A DNA stretch of 64,000 bases, taken from contig JAXMBM010000004.1 of assembly GCA_046349855.1 (NCBI GenBank), positions 124,001 through 188,000 of the forward strand. The letters are read 5' to 3'. Source of the DNA: CAIXSC01 sp046349855 (GTDB lineage: Bacteria > Planctomycetota > Planctomycetia > Pirellulales > Pirellulaceae). This document shows, one piece after another, positions 1 to 7,819 of this stretch (position 1 is the stretch's first letter; each line of letters starts with the position of its first letter). A program made the translations under genes and the position numbers. The notes below the pieces were generated by a model. That model saw only the letters and a program-made list of their open reading frames with translations. It had not been told where the DNA came from and did not search any database.

Positions 1-804
1 AACCTGCTGCTCGATAAACGGGGTGTCGTCAAGATCCTCGACATGGGGCTCGCCTCGATCCGTGAGCCGCGTGAGTCCACCGAGGGAGTCGTGCATGCCG
101 ATGTGACTCAGGCCAATCAATTGCTCGGCACGTTCGACTATATGCCTCCCGAGCAGGCCGAGGATCCTCGGAGCGTCGATCACCGAGCCGATATCTACAG
201 CCTGGGTTGCACGCTGTATCGACTGCTCACCGGGCAACTGCCGTTTCGCGGCGACTCGCCGCTGAAAAAGATCCTCGCTCACCGCGATCAACCGATTCCG
301 TCGATCCGCGACCTGCGGCCCGAGGTACCCGCCGAAGTGGAACGAGTGTACAAGAAAATGCTCGCCAAGAATCCCGACGAGCGGTACCCGTCGATGGGCG
401 AGGTCGTCACGGCCCTGCAGGGAGCGCTCGAAAAAAAAGAACCCTCCGTGGGACTGCAAGGCGGCAGTCGGTTTGTCAGCAGTGGCTCCAGCAAGTCGTT
501 ACCAGGCGACGACGATTACCAGTTGAGCTCGTCGGATGCTCCGCGATTGCGGGGTGGGGGCGAGGCGGTGGTGGTGCCTGCCGGGGGAGTGGCGGACGAC
601 GACGACGATGACATGGGCGGTTTTCAATTAGCGCCGATGGATGGCGTGAGCGAAGAACGCTGGTACTGGCAATGCATGGGGCAGGAGGCCGGCCCGTTTA
701 CGCTGCGCCAACTCCGTTCCAAGAAACTCACCCCGGACGACCTGGTGCGACGCGAAAACGGCCGCAAATGGATGCGCGCGGCCGAAATCTTCGGGCTGTT
801 CTGA
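1..804 (+). CDS. Ser/Thr protein kinase, C-terminal part, with GYF_2 domain (5' truncated)
   Basis: Reading frame is open from base 1, so the gene starts outside the window. The visible part begins just after the catalytic loop: NLLLD, then KILDMGLA (DMG in place of DFG, as I recall from other planctomycete kinases), then GTFDYMPPEQ (activation segment/APE equivalent), DIYSLGCTLYRLLTG (helix F) and NPDERYPSM near the end of the kinase fold. A linker rich in Ser, Gly and Asp (DDDDDD run) follows. The last 50 residues, beginning RWYWQ and containing GPFTLRQLR, match a GYF_2 domain, a probable peptide- or protein-binding module. No transmembrane segment is visible in this part. Likely role: Hanks-type kinase signalling; substrate unknown. 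Two more GYF_2 proteins follow, after one intervening minus-strand gene. Confidence 0.9.
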   Translation, partial: NLLLDKRGVVKILDMGLASIREPRESTEGVVHADVTQANQLLGTFDYMPPEQAEDPRSVDHRADIYSLGCTLYRLLTGQLPFRGDSPLKKILAHRDQPIPSIRDLRPEVPAEVERVYKKMLAKNPDERYPSMGEVVTALQGALEKKEPSVGLQGGSRFVSSGSSKSLPGDDDYQLSSSDAPRLRGGGEAVVVPAGGVADDDDDDMGGFQLAPMDGVSEERWYWQCMGQEAGPFTLRQLRSKKLTPDDLVRRENGRKWMRAAEIFGLF

Positions 805-815
805 TCGACGCCGCT

Positions 816-1292
816 TCAATCGGCCGTTTCCAACTCGTGTTGAAAATGTTCGATGGCCTGAGCGGGGGTGAGGTTGAACAAGACGCGTCCGTCCGTCAGC
901 CATTCCTGCTCGTGCCATTGAAACACGGCCGTCGCCGCTCGTGGCAACGCCACGTTGGGGTTGTGCTCCATGCCGCCGCCTGGCACAGGGGCAAAATGAA
1001 TCGTCACGGCCACCAACGCTCGCAGTTCACCCGATTCCCGATCTCGTGCCCAGGAAACCGTGGAAGCGAATTCACAGTCTGTCCAGGCCAGTCCGCGGGG
1101 CTTCCCTTGAGCGGCGGCCAGAGTGACGAAACGAGCTTCCAGCCATTCACGCCGCTGCTGGAAGGCGGCCTTGGCCTGCCGTGTGCCCGCGGGTCGTTCC
1201 CGCCGAGCCGTTCGTCGCCGCCAACTCACGGCGGCCCAGGTCGTTGCGGCCATGGTGGTCAGCACGGCCAGCCATCCCCATCCATTCAACAC
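816..1292 (-). CDS. hypothetical protein with one N-terminal membrane segment
   Basis: I do not recognise the family. The GTG at 1292 is chosen because GAAGGAAA lies about six bases upstream and because the protein then opens directly with a hydrophobic segment (LNGWGWLAVLTTMAATTWAAV) followed by a basic stop-transfer stretch (SWRRRTARRER). The remaining 120 or so residues look soluble and cytoplasmic if the N-terminus is outside. The frame stays open upstream to 1394, but that extension is Arg-rich and unconvincing. The gene is convergent with the kinase gene and only 11 bases from it. Coding is supported by frame length, RBS and sensible composition; function is unknown. Confidence 0.6.
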   Translation of the reverse strand: MLNGWGWLAVLTTMAATTWAAVSWRRRTARRERPAGTRQAKAAFQQRREWLEARFVTLAAAQGKPRGLAWTDCEFASTVSWARDRESGELRALVAVTIHFAPVPGGGMEHNPNVALPRAATAVFQWHEQEWLTDGRVLFNLTPAQAIEHFQHELETAD

Positions 1293-1504
1293 GGCAGGTT
1301 TCCTTCGAGCAATTAAGTTGTCGCACCGCGCGTCCGGCCGCTGCGACCGACCGTCCGACCCCACCGATTGTAGGCGGCGAGTCCGACTCAGCAACCATTT
1401 TGAATTGCCATGATCCTCCGCTCGTGGGCCCGTGTTAAAATTGGCCCGCCAATGCTCGACATGGGTCAGGCAGGGCGGCTAGCAGGTCGGAAGGGGTGCG
1501 TGGC

Positions 1505-2284
1505 GTGGTGGATGAGACGCTCGACATCACATGTGTGGGTTGCCAGGCTGCGCTGCGGATTCCCGTGCTGGCCGCCGCTGGGCCGATTCGTTGCCCGGCT
1601 TGCGGCGCCACGTTTGCCGTTCCCAGTTTCCGTGCCTCAGCTCCTGCCCTGACCCTCTCCCCTGCTCCCGTTCCGTCCCCAGCCTTGGTTCCTGCCGCAG
1701 CCCCTGCCCGGACCTCAGCTCCAGAGGCAATCCAGGAAGCAGGCACGTGGAGTCTCCGGACGCCCGAGGGCCTGGAGTTCGGTCCCGTCGATCGTGCGAC
1801 CCTGGAACGCTGGGTCCGCGAAGGTCGGGTGACCGGCGATTGCCACGTCCGAGCATCGGCGGGCGAGTGGTGCCGGGCCGACCAGGAGTTTCCCGCACTC
1901 GCCACGCCGCTGGTTCCGCCCGGGCCCAGGCCGGGGACGCCAGGGACGGCGCCACGAGAGTCGTCTCGCCCGCCGGCGGAAGCGGCAGGGCTCTCCGACG
2001 TCCAGCGGCTGCCTCACCGTGGTCCGCTGATCCTCACGCTGGCGCTAGTTGGACTGCTGGTGCAATGTCCTGTGTTCAGCATCATGGCTTGGGTGATGGG
2101 GTCGGCCGACCTCGATGAAATGGCGCGCGGCCGCATGGATCCGACCGGCGGGTCGATAACCCGAGCCGGACGCAACTTGGGGCTCGTGCTCTCCGTGTTC
2201 TGGATTATCATGTCGGTCATCCTCGTGGCGGGCTTGATTTTCGTCGTGGCCGTACAGGCTGCGCCGAGACCGCCGCAGGCGTAG
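1505..2284 (+). CDS. zinc-ribbon / GYF_2 / membrane protein
   Basis: Starts could be GTG at 1496, 1505 or 1508; AAGGGG at 1491-1496 favours 1505. Domain order: an N-terminal zinc ribbon (CVGCQAALRIP then CPACGATF), a Pro/Ala-rich linker, a GYF_2 domain (WSLRTPEGLEFGPVDRATL), and a C-terminal membrane part with two hydrophobic helices separated by DLDEMARGRMD, the pattern of DUF4190-type small membrane domains. The protein is therefore probably membrane-anchored with the ribbon and GYF_2 domain in the cytoplasm. The next gene encodes the same architecture and starts 13 bases downstream, suggesting tandem duplication and co-transcription. Partner and function are unknown. Confidence 0.8.
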   Translation: MVDETLDITCVGCQAALRIPVLAAAGPIRCPACGATFAVPSFRASAPALTLSPAPVPSPALVPAAAPARTSAPEAIQEAGTWSLRTPEGLEFGPVDRATLERWVREGRVTGDCHVRASAGEWCRADQEFPALATPLVPPGPRPGTPGTAPRESSRPPAEAAGLSDVQRLPHRGPLILTLALVGLLVQCPVFSIMAWVMGSADLDEMARGRMDPTGGSITRAGRNLGLVLSVFWIIMSVILVAGLIFVVAVQAAPRPPQA

Positions 2285-2297
2285 CGAGGAGGCACGG

Positions 2298-3134
2298 GTG
2301 GCCATCGAACTCATCTGTCAGGGTTGCGCCCGTAAACTCCGCGTCAGTGACGAGCACGCTGGTAAACAGGCCCGCTGCCCGGAGTGTGGCGCTCTGACGT
2401 CGGTTTCCGCCGCGGCTGCCGAACACGGTCGGGCCGAACCCAGTCGGGTGGAGCCGTCACCAACACCGTCACCGACATCGACATCGACACCGACATTGAC
2501 ATCGACATCGACACTGACATCGACACTGACATCGTCGCCGGCAGCGGCAGCGTCACCGTTGGCTGGCCCGCTGACAACCCCTGCGACGGGGCCCACGTCT
2601 GCGACATCACGGTGGATGCTGCGCACCGATGCCGGGCAGACCTACGGGCCGATCAGCCGTGCGGAATTGGAGAATTGGGTACAGCAAGGACGTGTCTCGC
2701 CATCGGCCTGGCTGGCGTACGAGGGAGCCACCGAGTGGCAACGGGCCGATGCTCTGTTTCCGAGCCTCAACCCGCGGGCCGGTTCCTCCACCGGCAATCC
2801 CTGGGCAGAACGCCCGGCCTGGGTAGCTGGGGGGGCCGCCGCTGCAGGCGGGGTGTATGGCCAGTCGAACTGGCCCAACAACGCCATCAAGCAGCCTCAT
2901 CGCGGAGTCGTGATTCTCGTCTTGGGAGTGCTGGGCTGGTTGTTTTGTTTCCTGTTCGGCGTCGTGGCCTTTGCACTCGGGCAGGCGGACGTTCGCGCCA
3001 TGCGGCGGGGGGAAATGGACGAATCGGGGATGGGCATGACTCAGGCCGGAATGTACCTGGGGCTGGCCAACGTCATTCTGTCGCTGCTCTTTCTCGCCTT
3101 CGTGGTCGTGATGGGCATCTTGGGGGATATGTGA
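2298..3134 (+). CDS. zinc-ribbon / GYF_2 / membrane protein (paralogue of previous gene)
   Basis: GTG start with GAGGAG eight or so bases upstream. The order is the same as in its upstream neighbour: zinc ribbon (CQGCARKLRV, CPECGALTSV), low-complexity Pro/Thr/Ser linker (encoded by a hexanucleotide repeat at 2465-2536), GYF_2 domain (WMLRTDAGQTYGPISRAEL), a Gly/Ala linker, then two transmembrane helices around GQADVRAMRRGEMDE. The linker is the main difference between the two copies. The stop overlaps the GTG start of endonuclease IV (GTGA), so the three genes probably share a transcript. Function unknown. Confidence 0.82.
   Translation: MAIELICQGCARKLRVSDEHAGKQARCPECGALTSVSAAAAEHGRAEPSRVEPSPTPSPTSTSTPTLTSTSTLTSTLTSSPAAAASPLAGPLTTPATGPTSATSRWMLRTDAGQTYGPISRAELENWVQQGRVSPSAWLAYEGATEWQRADALFPSLNPRAGSSTGNPWAERPAWVAGGAAAAGGVYGQSNWPNNAIKQPHRGVVILVLGVLGWLFCFLFGVVAFALGQADVRAMRRGEMDESGMGMTQAGMYLGLANVILSLLFLAFVVVMGILGDM
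2465..2536 (+). repeat. in-frame hexanucleotide microsatellite
   Basis: Twelve consecutive six-base units of the form A-C/T-C/T-G-A/T-C (ATCGAC, ACCGAC, ATTGAC, ACTGAC) encode an alternating Thr-Ser/Pro/Leu linker between zinc ribbon and GYF_2 domain. Six is a multiple of three, so changes in copy number would alter linker length without breaking the frame. Confidence 0.85.
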
Positions 3135-4006
3135 AGACCGCACGCTGCCCCCGATTAGGGGCGCACATGTCGATCGCCGGCGGCTATGAGCGGGCCGTCG
3201 AGGCCGCCGCATCGTGCGGTATGGATGTCGTGCAGCTGTTTACCAAGAACAACAACCAGTGGCGAGCGAAACCGATTACGGCAGAGGAAGAGCAGCGGTT
3301 TTTTGCGGCACTCCAGCAGTCCGGAATTACCCACCCCCTGTCGCACAGTTCTTACCTGATCAACCTGGGAAGCTCTCAGGCGGAACTGTGGGAACGGTCG
3401 GTCGAGGCCCTGCTCGTCGAATTGCAGCGGGCAGACCAATTGGGTATCGCGCATGTGGTTGTCCATCCAGGGGCCGCCGTGGGCGCCACCGATCAAGTGG
3501 GGTTCGACAACATCGTGCGCGGTCTGGACGCGATTCACGCCGCCGTGCCGGCGCCCCGCGCACGACTGCTGCTGGAAAACACGGCCGGTCAGGGAAGCTG
3601 CCTGGGGTGGCGGTTTGAGCACCTCGGATACCTGTTGCAGCAGGTCCGCCACAGCGATCGTCTCGACGTCTGCTTCGACACGTGCCACGCTTTTGCAGCT
3701 GGCTATCCGCTCGCCGACCGCCGCGACTACCTGGCGACGTTTCGCGAGTTTGAACGCTGGGTGGGTACCGAGCGCATTCGGGCTTTTCACCTGAACGACA
3801 GCAAACGCGAACTCGGGTCCCGAGTGGACCGGCACGAACATATCGGACAGGGCCGAATCGGTCTCGAAGCATTCCGTCACCTGCTGCGTGACAAACGCTT
3901 CCGAAATGTTCCCATGTACCTGGAGACGCCCAAAGGGGAGCAGGCCGGGCGCACGTGGGACGAGATCAATCTGGCGCGGCTCCGGGAGTTGGCAGCCGAC
4001 GGTTGA
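3131..4006 (+). CDS. nfo: endonuclease IV (deoxyribonuclease IV, AP endonuclease)
   Basis: Cleaves the phosphodiester bond 5' to abasic sites in base excision repair, using a trinuclear zinc centre. The 291-residue length is typical. Visible ligand motifs in family order: LGAHMS, HVVVHPG, LLLENTAG, CFDTCHAFAAGY, FHLNDSK, RHEHIGQG and YLETPKG, so the metal site looks complete. The start is GTG at 3131, overlapping the stop of the preceding gene by four bases (translational coupling likely); the protein then begins with a short basic stretch before RLGAHMS, as expected. The open frame extends far upstream but only as the shadow of the GYF_2 gene. Confidence 0.95.
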   Translation: MKTARCPRLGAHMSIAGGYERAVEAAASCGMDVVQLFTKNNNQWRAKPITAEEEQRFFAALQQSGITHPLSHSSYLINLGSSQAELWERSVEALLVELQRADQLGIAHVVVHPGAAVGATDQVGFDNIVRGLDAIHAAVPAPRARLLLENTAGQGSCLGWRFEHLGYLLQQVRHSDRLDVCFDTCHAFAAGYPLADRRDYLATFREFERWVGTERIRAFHLNDSKRELGSRVDRHEHIGQGRIGLEAFRHLLRDKRFRNVPMYLETPKGEQAGRTWDEINLARLRELAADG

Positions 4007-4179
4007 AGGGCCGCGCCATCTCGGGCCGATCGCCGGTGATGCTTTCGCGGAAAAACCGCGCGATCCTCGCGTGGTCTTCACGACTCCGGGACAGACTGAT
4101 CAGCGTCAGGGACCGCAGGTAACGGCTCCGGGTGGGCCGGCGGTCACTGCTTTTCCGATCACAGAGGACAGGATATCCC

Positions 4180-4752
4180 ATGATCTTGCAGTTCAAGCCA
4201 GGTTTTGCCGCCTTCATGGACGCGGCCACGGAAGGGTGGAGTCTCGTCGCCGTACGCGCCCCGATCGAACGCGTGGCCCGTGTTTTCCAACAGCGGGATG
4301 AGGTGCTGGCATACGAAGAAGACGTAACGTTTCGGCCCCTCCGCGGCCATCCCCAACTGCAGTTGGAACGAGCCGAACGTTGGGCGTTTCTCCTGCAATT
4401 GGCGGGAAACCCCTGGAGTGTGTTGTTGCGGACGGTGGATTGGATCACGCCAGGCGATGCCCTGGGGGTCCGCCGCTGGGCCGCGGAGTTGTCCAGCCGG
4501 CTCGTGACCGAGGCGCTATCGTCGGTCGGAGCGTATCACGGCGCCGAATGTCGTCGCTTTCGCTTTGGCCAGGAAGTGGGACGTGTGGACACCGACGACC
4601 CCGAGACGGATTTCCTGTCGTTCTGCGCCGAACACGATTTCCAACTGCCGGCCTGCTTCATCGGCGGCGACGAAATTCAGGCCACGCTCTACCTGGACGA
4701 CCTGGCTCCCGCCGAACTGCGACGCGTTGATCGGTTGCGAATCCAGGCCTGA
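4180..4752 (+). CDS. hypothetical protein, 190 residues
   Basis: Unrecognised. ATG at 4180 is preferred over an in-frame start at 4132 because AGAGGACAGG lies about ten bases upstream. The sequence is a mixed alpha/beta soluble protein, with no signal peptide or membrane segment; Trp-rich patches occur (AERWAFLLQ, NPWSVLLRTVDW) and the C-terminal half is acidic (DTDDPETDF). It stands alone between nfo and the convergent haemoglobin gene, so context gives no hint of function. Length, RBS and protein-like composition support it as a real gene. Confidence 0.65.
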   Translation: MILQFKPGFAAFMDAATEGWSLVAVRAPIERVARVFQQRDEVLAYEEDVTFRPLRGHPQLQLERAERWAFLLQLAGNPWSVLLRTVDWITPGDALGVRRWAAELSSRLVTEALSSVGAYHGAECRRFRFGQEVGRVDTDDPETDFLSFCAEHDFQLPACFIGGDEIQATLYLDDLAPAELRRVDRLRIQA

Positions 4753-4791
4753 ACTCACTGCCGCTGTGGGGGAGGGCAACCGGGCAGCCGC

Positions 4792-5181
4792 CTACCCAGT
4801 TCCCACAATGTGCCCCTTCGTGCCGGCGACGAGAGCAAAGATTTCCGCCTGCTCTCGCAGCGGCACGCGGAACTTATCCAGCGATTGCTTGAGCAGATCG
4901 AGAAAGACCTGCCATTCTCCTTCGGTAATCCGCAGATGCGCGTGTGAATCCCGCATCGATCTTCCGGTATACCTCTGAGGCCCGCCGGACGCTTCACAAA
5001 GCTGTTCGGTCACGAGATACTTGAAGCCGGCCCGCGATACGCGGTGGTGGGCTTCCTGGACCAGGGGATTGGCATTGAGTGCCGGGCTGTCCATGACGCG
5101 GTCGATGAAGTCATCGACGACCGCGGCAATGCCAAACACTCCCCCCAGTCGCTCGTACAGTATCGAGGTGTCGGTGGGCAT
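4792..5181 (-). CDS. truncated haemoglobin, group I
   Basis: A 129-residue globin of the short 2-on-2 fold that binds haem and O2/NO; roles in NO detoxification or oxygen handling are typical of the family. Seen: LYERLGG at the N-terminus, AVVDDFIDRV, the PLVQ turn, YTGRSMRDSHAHLRIT containing the proximal histidine in the F helix, and a C-terminal helix with LDLLKQSLDKF. Length matches trHbN/glbN proteins. It is transcribed divergently from the cytochrome c gene, with 120 bases between the starts; a shared regulatory region linked to respiration is possible but unproven. No clear Shine-Dalgarno is visible. Confidence 0.92.
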   Translation of the reverse strand: MPTDTSILYERLGGVFGIAAVVDDFIDRVMDSPALNANPLVQEAHHRVSRAGFKYLVTEQLCEASGGPQRYTGRSMRDSHAHLRITEGEWQVFLDLLKQSLDKFRVPLREQAEIFALVAGTKGHIVGTG

Positions 5182-5301
5182 GAGCAGGACTCTGGAGGGT
5201 GTCGACTCTCTGAGCCGGCACCGTACCCTGGTCCGGGGAGTTCGTCAACCAGCCGCGCGGGCGCGGCGGCCAGGCCCAGTTTCGCTGGAAGGAGAGGGAA
5301 C

Positions 5302-6702
5302 GTGAGAAAGCGACAAGTCCGCGCGATGGGCACGAGGAGAATTTACTGGAGCGTGGTCCTCGGAGTCCTGGTGGCAGGCACTCTTTCGAACCCTGTCCAG
5401 GCCGACGACCCAGACCGCTCGGCAGCCGCCGAACGCGGATACCGCTTCCTGGTCGAGAAACCGTATCTGGGGCCCGATTTCGACGAGGAAACGTTTTCCC
5501 AGGTGTGGCGGCAATGGCCCGAACCGCTCCGTTCGCAGGCCGAGCAAGCGAACCCCGCCGAACGGCGGCGGATGGCGTTCGCTCGCTATGGCCTGACCGT
5601 CCGCCCCGGCGATACGGCGGGTCGGCCGTTGCAGTACGTTGTCGATTCGCAGGGTACCTGGACGATGAACTGTTTCGCCTGCCACGGTGGCGAGGTGGCC
5701 GGTCAGGTCATTCCGGGATTGCCGAACGCGCACTTCGCACTGGAGACCCTGACCGAGGAAACTCGGGCTGCCAAAGTAGAACTCGGTAAGCCCCTGTCCC
5801 GCATGGACGTCGGATTCGTCTTCATGCCTTTGGGAACGTCGGTAGGCACGACCAATGCCGTGATGTTTGGCGTGGCGCTGATGGCGTTTCGCGATGCCGA
5901 ACTCAATTTTCGCGCCGATCGAGCCCCGCCGAAGATGGTGCATCATGACATGGATGCCATTCCCTGGTGGCACTTCCGCAAACGCGACCGGCTCTACGTC
6001 GATGGCTTTGTACAGAAGGGGCATCGGGCGCTGATGCAGTTCATGCTCATCCGGCAAAATGGTCCGGAGAAATTCCGGGAGTGGGAGAGCGACTATCGGG
6101 ACGTGGCCGCGTACCTCGAATCATTGCGTCCGCCACGTTATCCGTTTCCCATCGACGCGGCGCTGGCCGAACGGGGGGGAGCTCTGTTCGCCCATCATTG
6201 CGCTCGGTGCCATGGTACGTACGGGGCGGAAGAATCGTATCCCAACGTCATCGTGCCGATCGATGAATTGGGAACCGACCGCGTCCGGCTGACGGCGTTG
6301 ACCGAGGAACATCGGGCCGGGTATGCGGCCAGCTGGTTTGCTCACTTTGGCGAGCACCAGACGGAGTTACGGCCTCGCGGATACCTCGCGCCCCCGCTCG
6401 ACGGGGTCTGGGCCTCAGCGCCCTATTTCCACAACGGGTCGGTCCCCACGCTGTGGCACGTGCTGCATCCGGCCGAGCGACCGGCCGTCTGGAGCCGAGT
6501 CGAACGCGACTACGATCCCGCTCGAGTCGGATTGCGCGTCGACAACTGGGAGGCTCTACCTGATACGGCCACCAAGCCGGCGGATCGGCGGCGTTTCTTT
6601 GATACGAATCTGCCAGGGAAGGGTCGCGCTGGACACACCTATCCCAACGAGTTGACCGAAGCGGAAAAAGCGGCCGTCCTCGAGTATCTGAAGACTCTGT
6701 AA
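5302..6702 (+). CDS. secreted c-type cytochrome with two CxxCH haem sites
   Basis: GTG at 5302 follows a strong GGAAGGAGAGG; ATG at 5326 is the alternative. An N-terminal signal peptide (IYWSVVLGVLVAGTLSNPVQA) directs export. Two haem attachment motifs are seen, CFACH in the first third and CARCH in the second half, the latter starting a typical cytochrome c domain; SAPYFHNGSVPTLWHVL near the C-terminus resembles the conserved loop of cytochrome c peroxidase/MauG-like and related planctomycete cytochromes. At 466 residues it is larger than a simple di-haem peroxidase. It is likely periplasmic and involved in electron transfer; I cannot tell whether it has peroxidase activity. Confidence 0.85.
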   Translation: MRKRQVRAMGTRRIYWSVVLGVLVAGTLSNPVQADDPDRSAAAERGYRFLVEKPYLGPDFDEETFSQVWRQWPEPLRSQAEQANPAERRRMAFARYGLTVRPGDTAGRPLQYVVDSQGTWTMNCFACHGGEVAGQVIPGLPNAHFALETLTEETRAAKVELGKPLSRMDVGFVFMPLGTSVGTTNAVMFGVALMAFRDAELNFRADRAPPKMVHHDMDAIPWWHFRKRDRLYVDGFVQKGHRALMQFMLIRQNGPEKFREWESDYRDVAAYLESLRPPRYPFPIDAALAERGGALFAHHCARCHGTYGAEESYPNVIVPIDELGTDRVRLTALTEEHRAGYAASWFAHFGEHQTELRPRGYLAPPLDGVWASAPYFHNGSVPTLWHVLHPAERPAVWSRVERDYDPARVGLRVDNWEALPDTATKPADRRRFFDTNLPGKGRAGHTYPNELTEAEKAAVLEYLKTL

Positions 6703-6967
6703 TGTTGTCGACCGAGCCGCCACCCGTCGGCTGGGGGGTACTGATTGGGGGGAGCCCACCGCAGCTTATGGCGAGTAGCCTTTGCAACGTAGTGGGTGTT
6801 TTGGTTACACTCGCATCCGTCAGCAGTGAACAGTTTACGTCGTGGTCCGGTCTCGAGCGTGCGGGCAACGAGGTTCGCGTGGAACTTCGTTGGTCTCGTG
6901 ATCCGGGTGTCGCGATGGTCTGCGCCCTAGTGGCCCTCACCGTCCTCGGATCAGGTTTTTCCTCGGC

Positions 6968-7768
6968 ATGTCGCTCCCTTCTGCCACGCCGTCCGACCAC
7001 TGTCCCGACTGTGGTGGGACTTTACACCCCATTGAACTGATTGCTCGGGGACCGGAAGGTTCTGTGGGCCCTCCGTTGGACGCCGCGGTGCGCTACTATG
7101 CGAATGCCGACGCCGAACGGGTGCGGATGGGGGGCGAGTCGCGGGCGTCCGGGCACGTACGAGTGACGCTCTGCGGCAAGTGCCAGCGGATTTTCCTCCA
7201 CGGTGTGCCGCACCTGCTGGGGACGCCAGCGAAGGTGGATGTGAGTCCACCGACCAGTCGAAGCCAGGACGAACCGCTGCGACTGGCCCGGGATGCGTCC
7301 GACGGTTTCAACTATTTGCGGCTGGAACAGGAAGGGACGATTTCCGTCATCGAAGTGGTGTCGGAACGGATCGGTTCGGCCAGCGAAGCGGTATACCACC
7401 GGATCAGCCAGGAGTTCACCGATGCCCTGGAGACCTGTCACGCCCGGACAGTGCTCGACCTGGGACAGTTTGTACCCACTCAGCACGCCAGCGCGTTTGT
7501 GACGACGCTGATCCGGCTGAAGAAACGCTGGCTGGAAAAGCACCTCGTACCGTCCGAGGCCAAGACCCTGGTTGAGGAGTCCACTCGTGGGCAGCCTCAG
7601 CCGACAGTACGTCAGCTGTCGTTTCCGGTGCACCGCTCGCGCCCCCTGGCCGTTGCCGCACTGGCTGCCTTGCCGGAGGGGAGCTGCGAAATGGTCCTCT
7701 GTGGCGTCCCGCAATCCCTGGTCGACGTGCTCAAGGTGACGCGGTTGCTGCGGGCCATCCATCCCTGA
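6968..7768 (+). CDS. zinc-ribbon plus STAS-like domain protein
   Basis: The N-terminal 65 residues hold two CxxC pairs (HCPDCGG and LCGKCQR), a probable zinc ribbon. The C-terminal 150 residues follow the STAS (anti-sigma factor antagonist) pattern: a beta strand with GTISVIEV, then RTVLDLGQFVPTQHASAFVTTLIRLKKR, an insertion of roughly 35 residues, and EMVLCGVPQSLVDVLKVTRL. In classical antagonists a Ser follows the LDL strand and is phosphorylated; here this position is within PTQHAS, so canonical phospho-control is uncertain. There is no signal peptide or membrane segment. It is flanked by the cytochrome gene upstream (265 bases without a gene between them) and convergent with ftsK. The STAS call is my pattern reading, not a search result. 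Confidence 0.65.
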   Translation: MSLPSATPSDHCPDCGGTLHPIELIARGPEGSVGPPLDAAVRYYANADAERVRMGGESRASGHVRVTLCGKCQRIFLHGVPHLLGTPAKVDVSPPTSRSQDEPLRLARDASDGFNYLRLEQEGTISVIEVVSERIGSASEAVYHRISQEFTDALETCHARTVLDLGQFVPTQHASAFVTTLIRLKKRWLEKHLVPSEAKTLVEESTRGQPQPTVRQLSFPVHRSRPLAVAALAALPEGSCEMVLCGVPQSLVDVLKVTRLLRAIHP

Positions 7769-7819
7769 GTGCGATGGAACTTGTCGCGCTGGGCCATGGA
7801 CCGGGCGCGACCGTTCGAG

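Noticed and set aside
672..1316. 214-codon plus-strand frame
   Set aside because: It overlaps the kinase 3' end out of frame and is antisense to the 816-1292 gene; composition (Pro/Arg/Gly/Ser) is that of a shadow frame.
6702..7040. 112-codon plus-strand frame between cytochrome and STAS genes
   Set aside because: It overlaps the start of the better supported STAS-like gene, has no RBS, and is not protein-like beyond one hydrophobic stretch.
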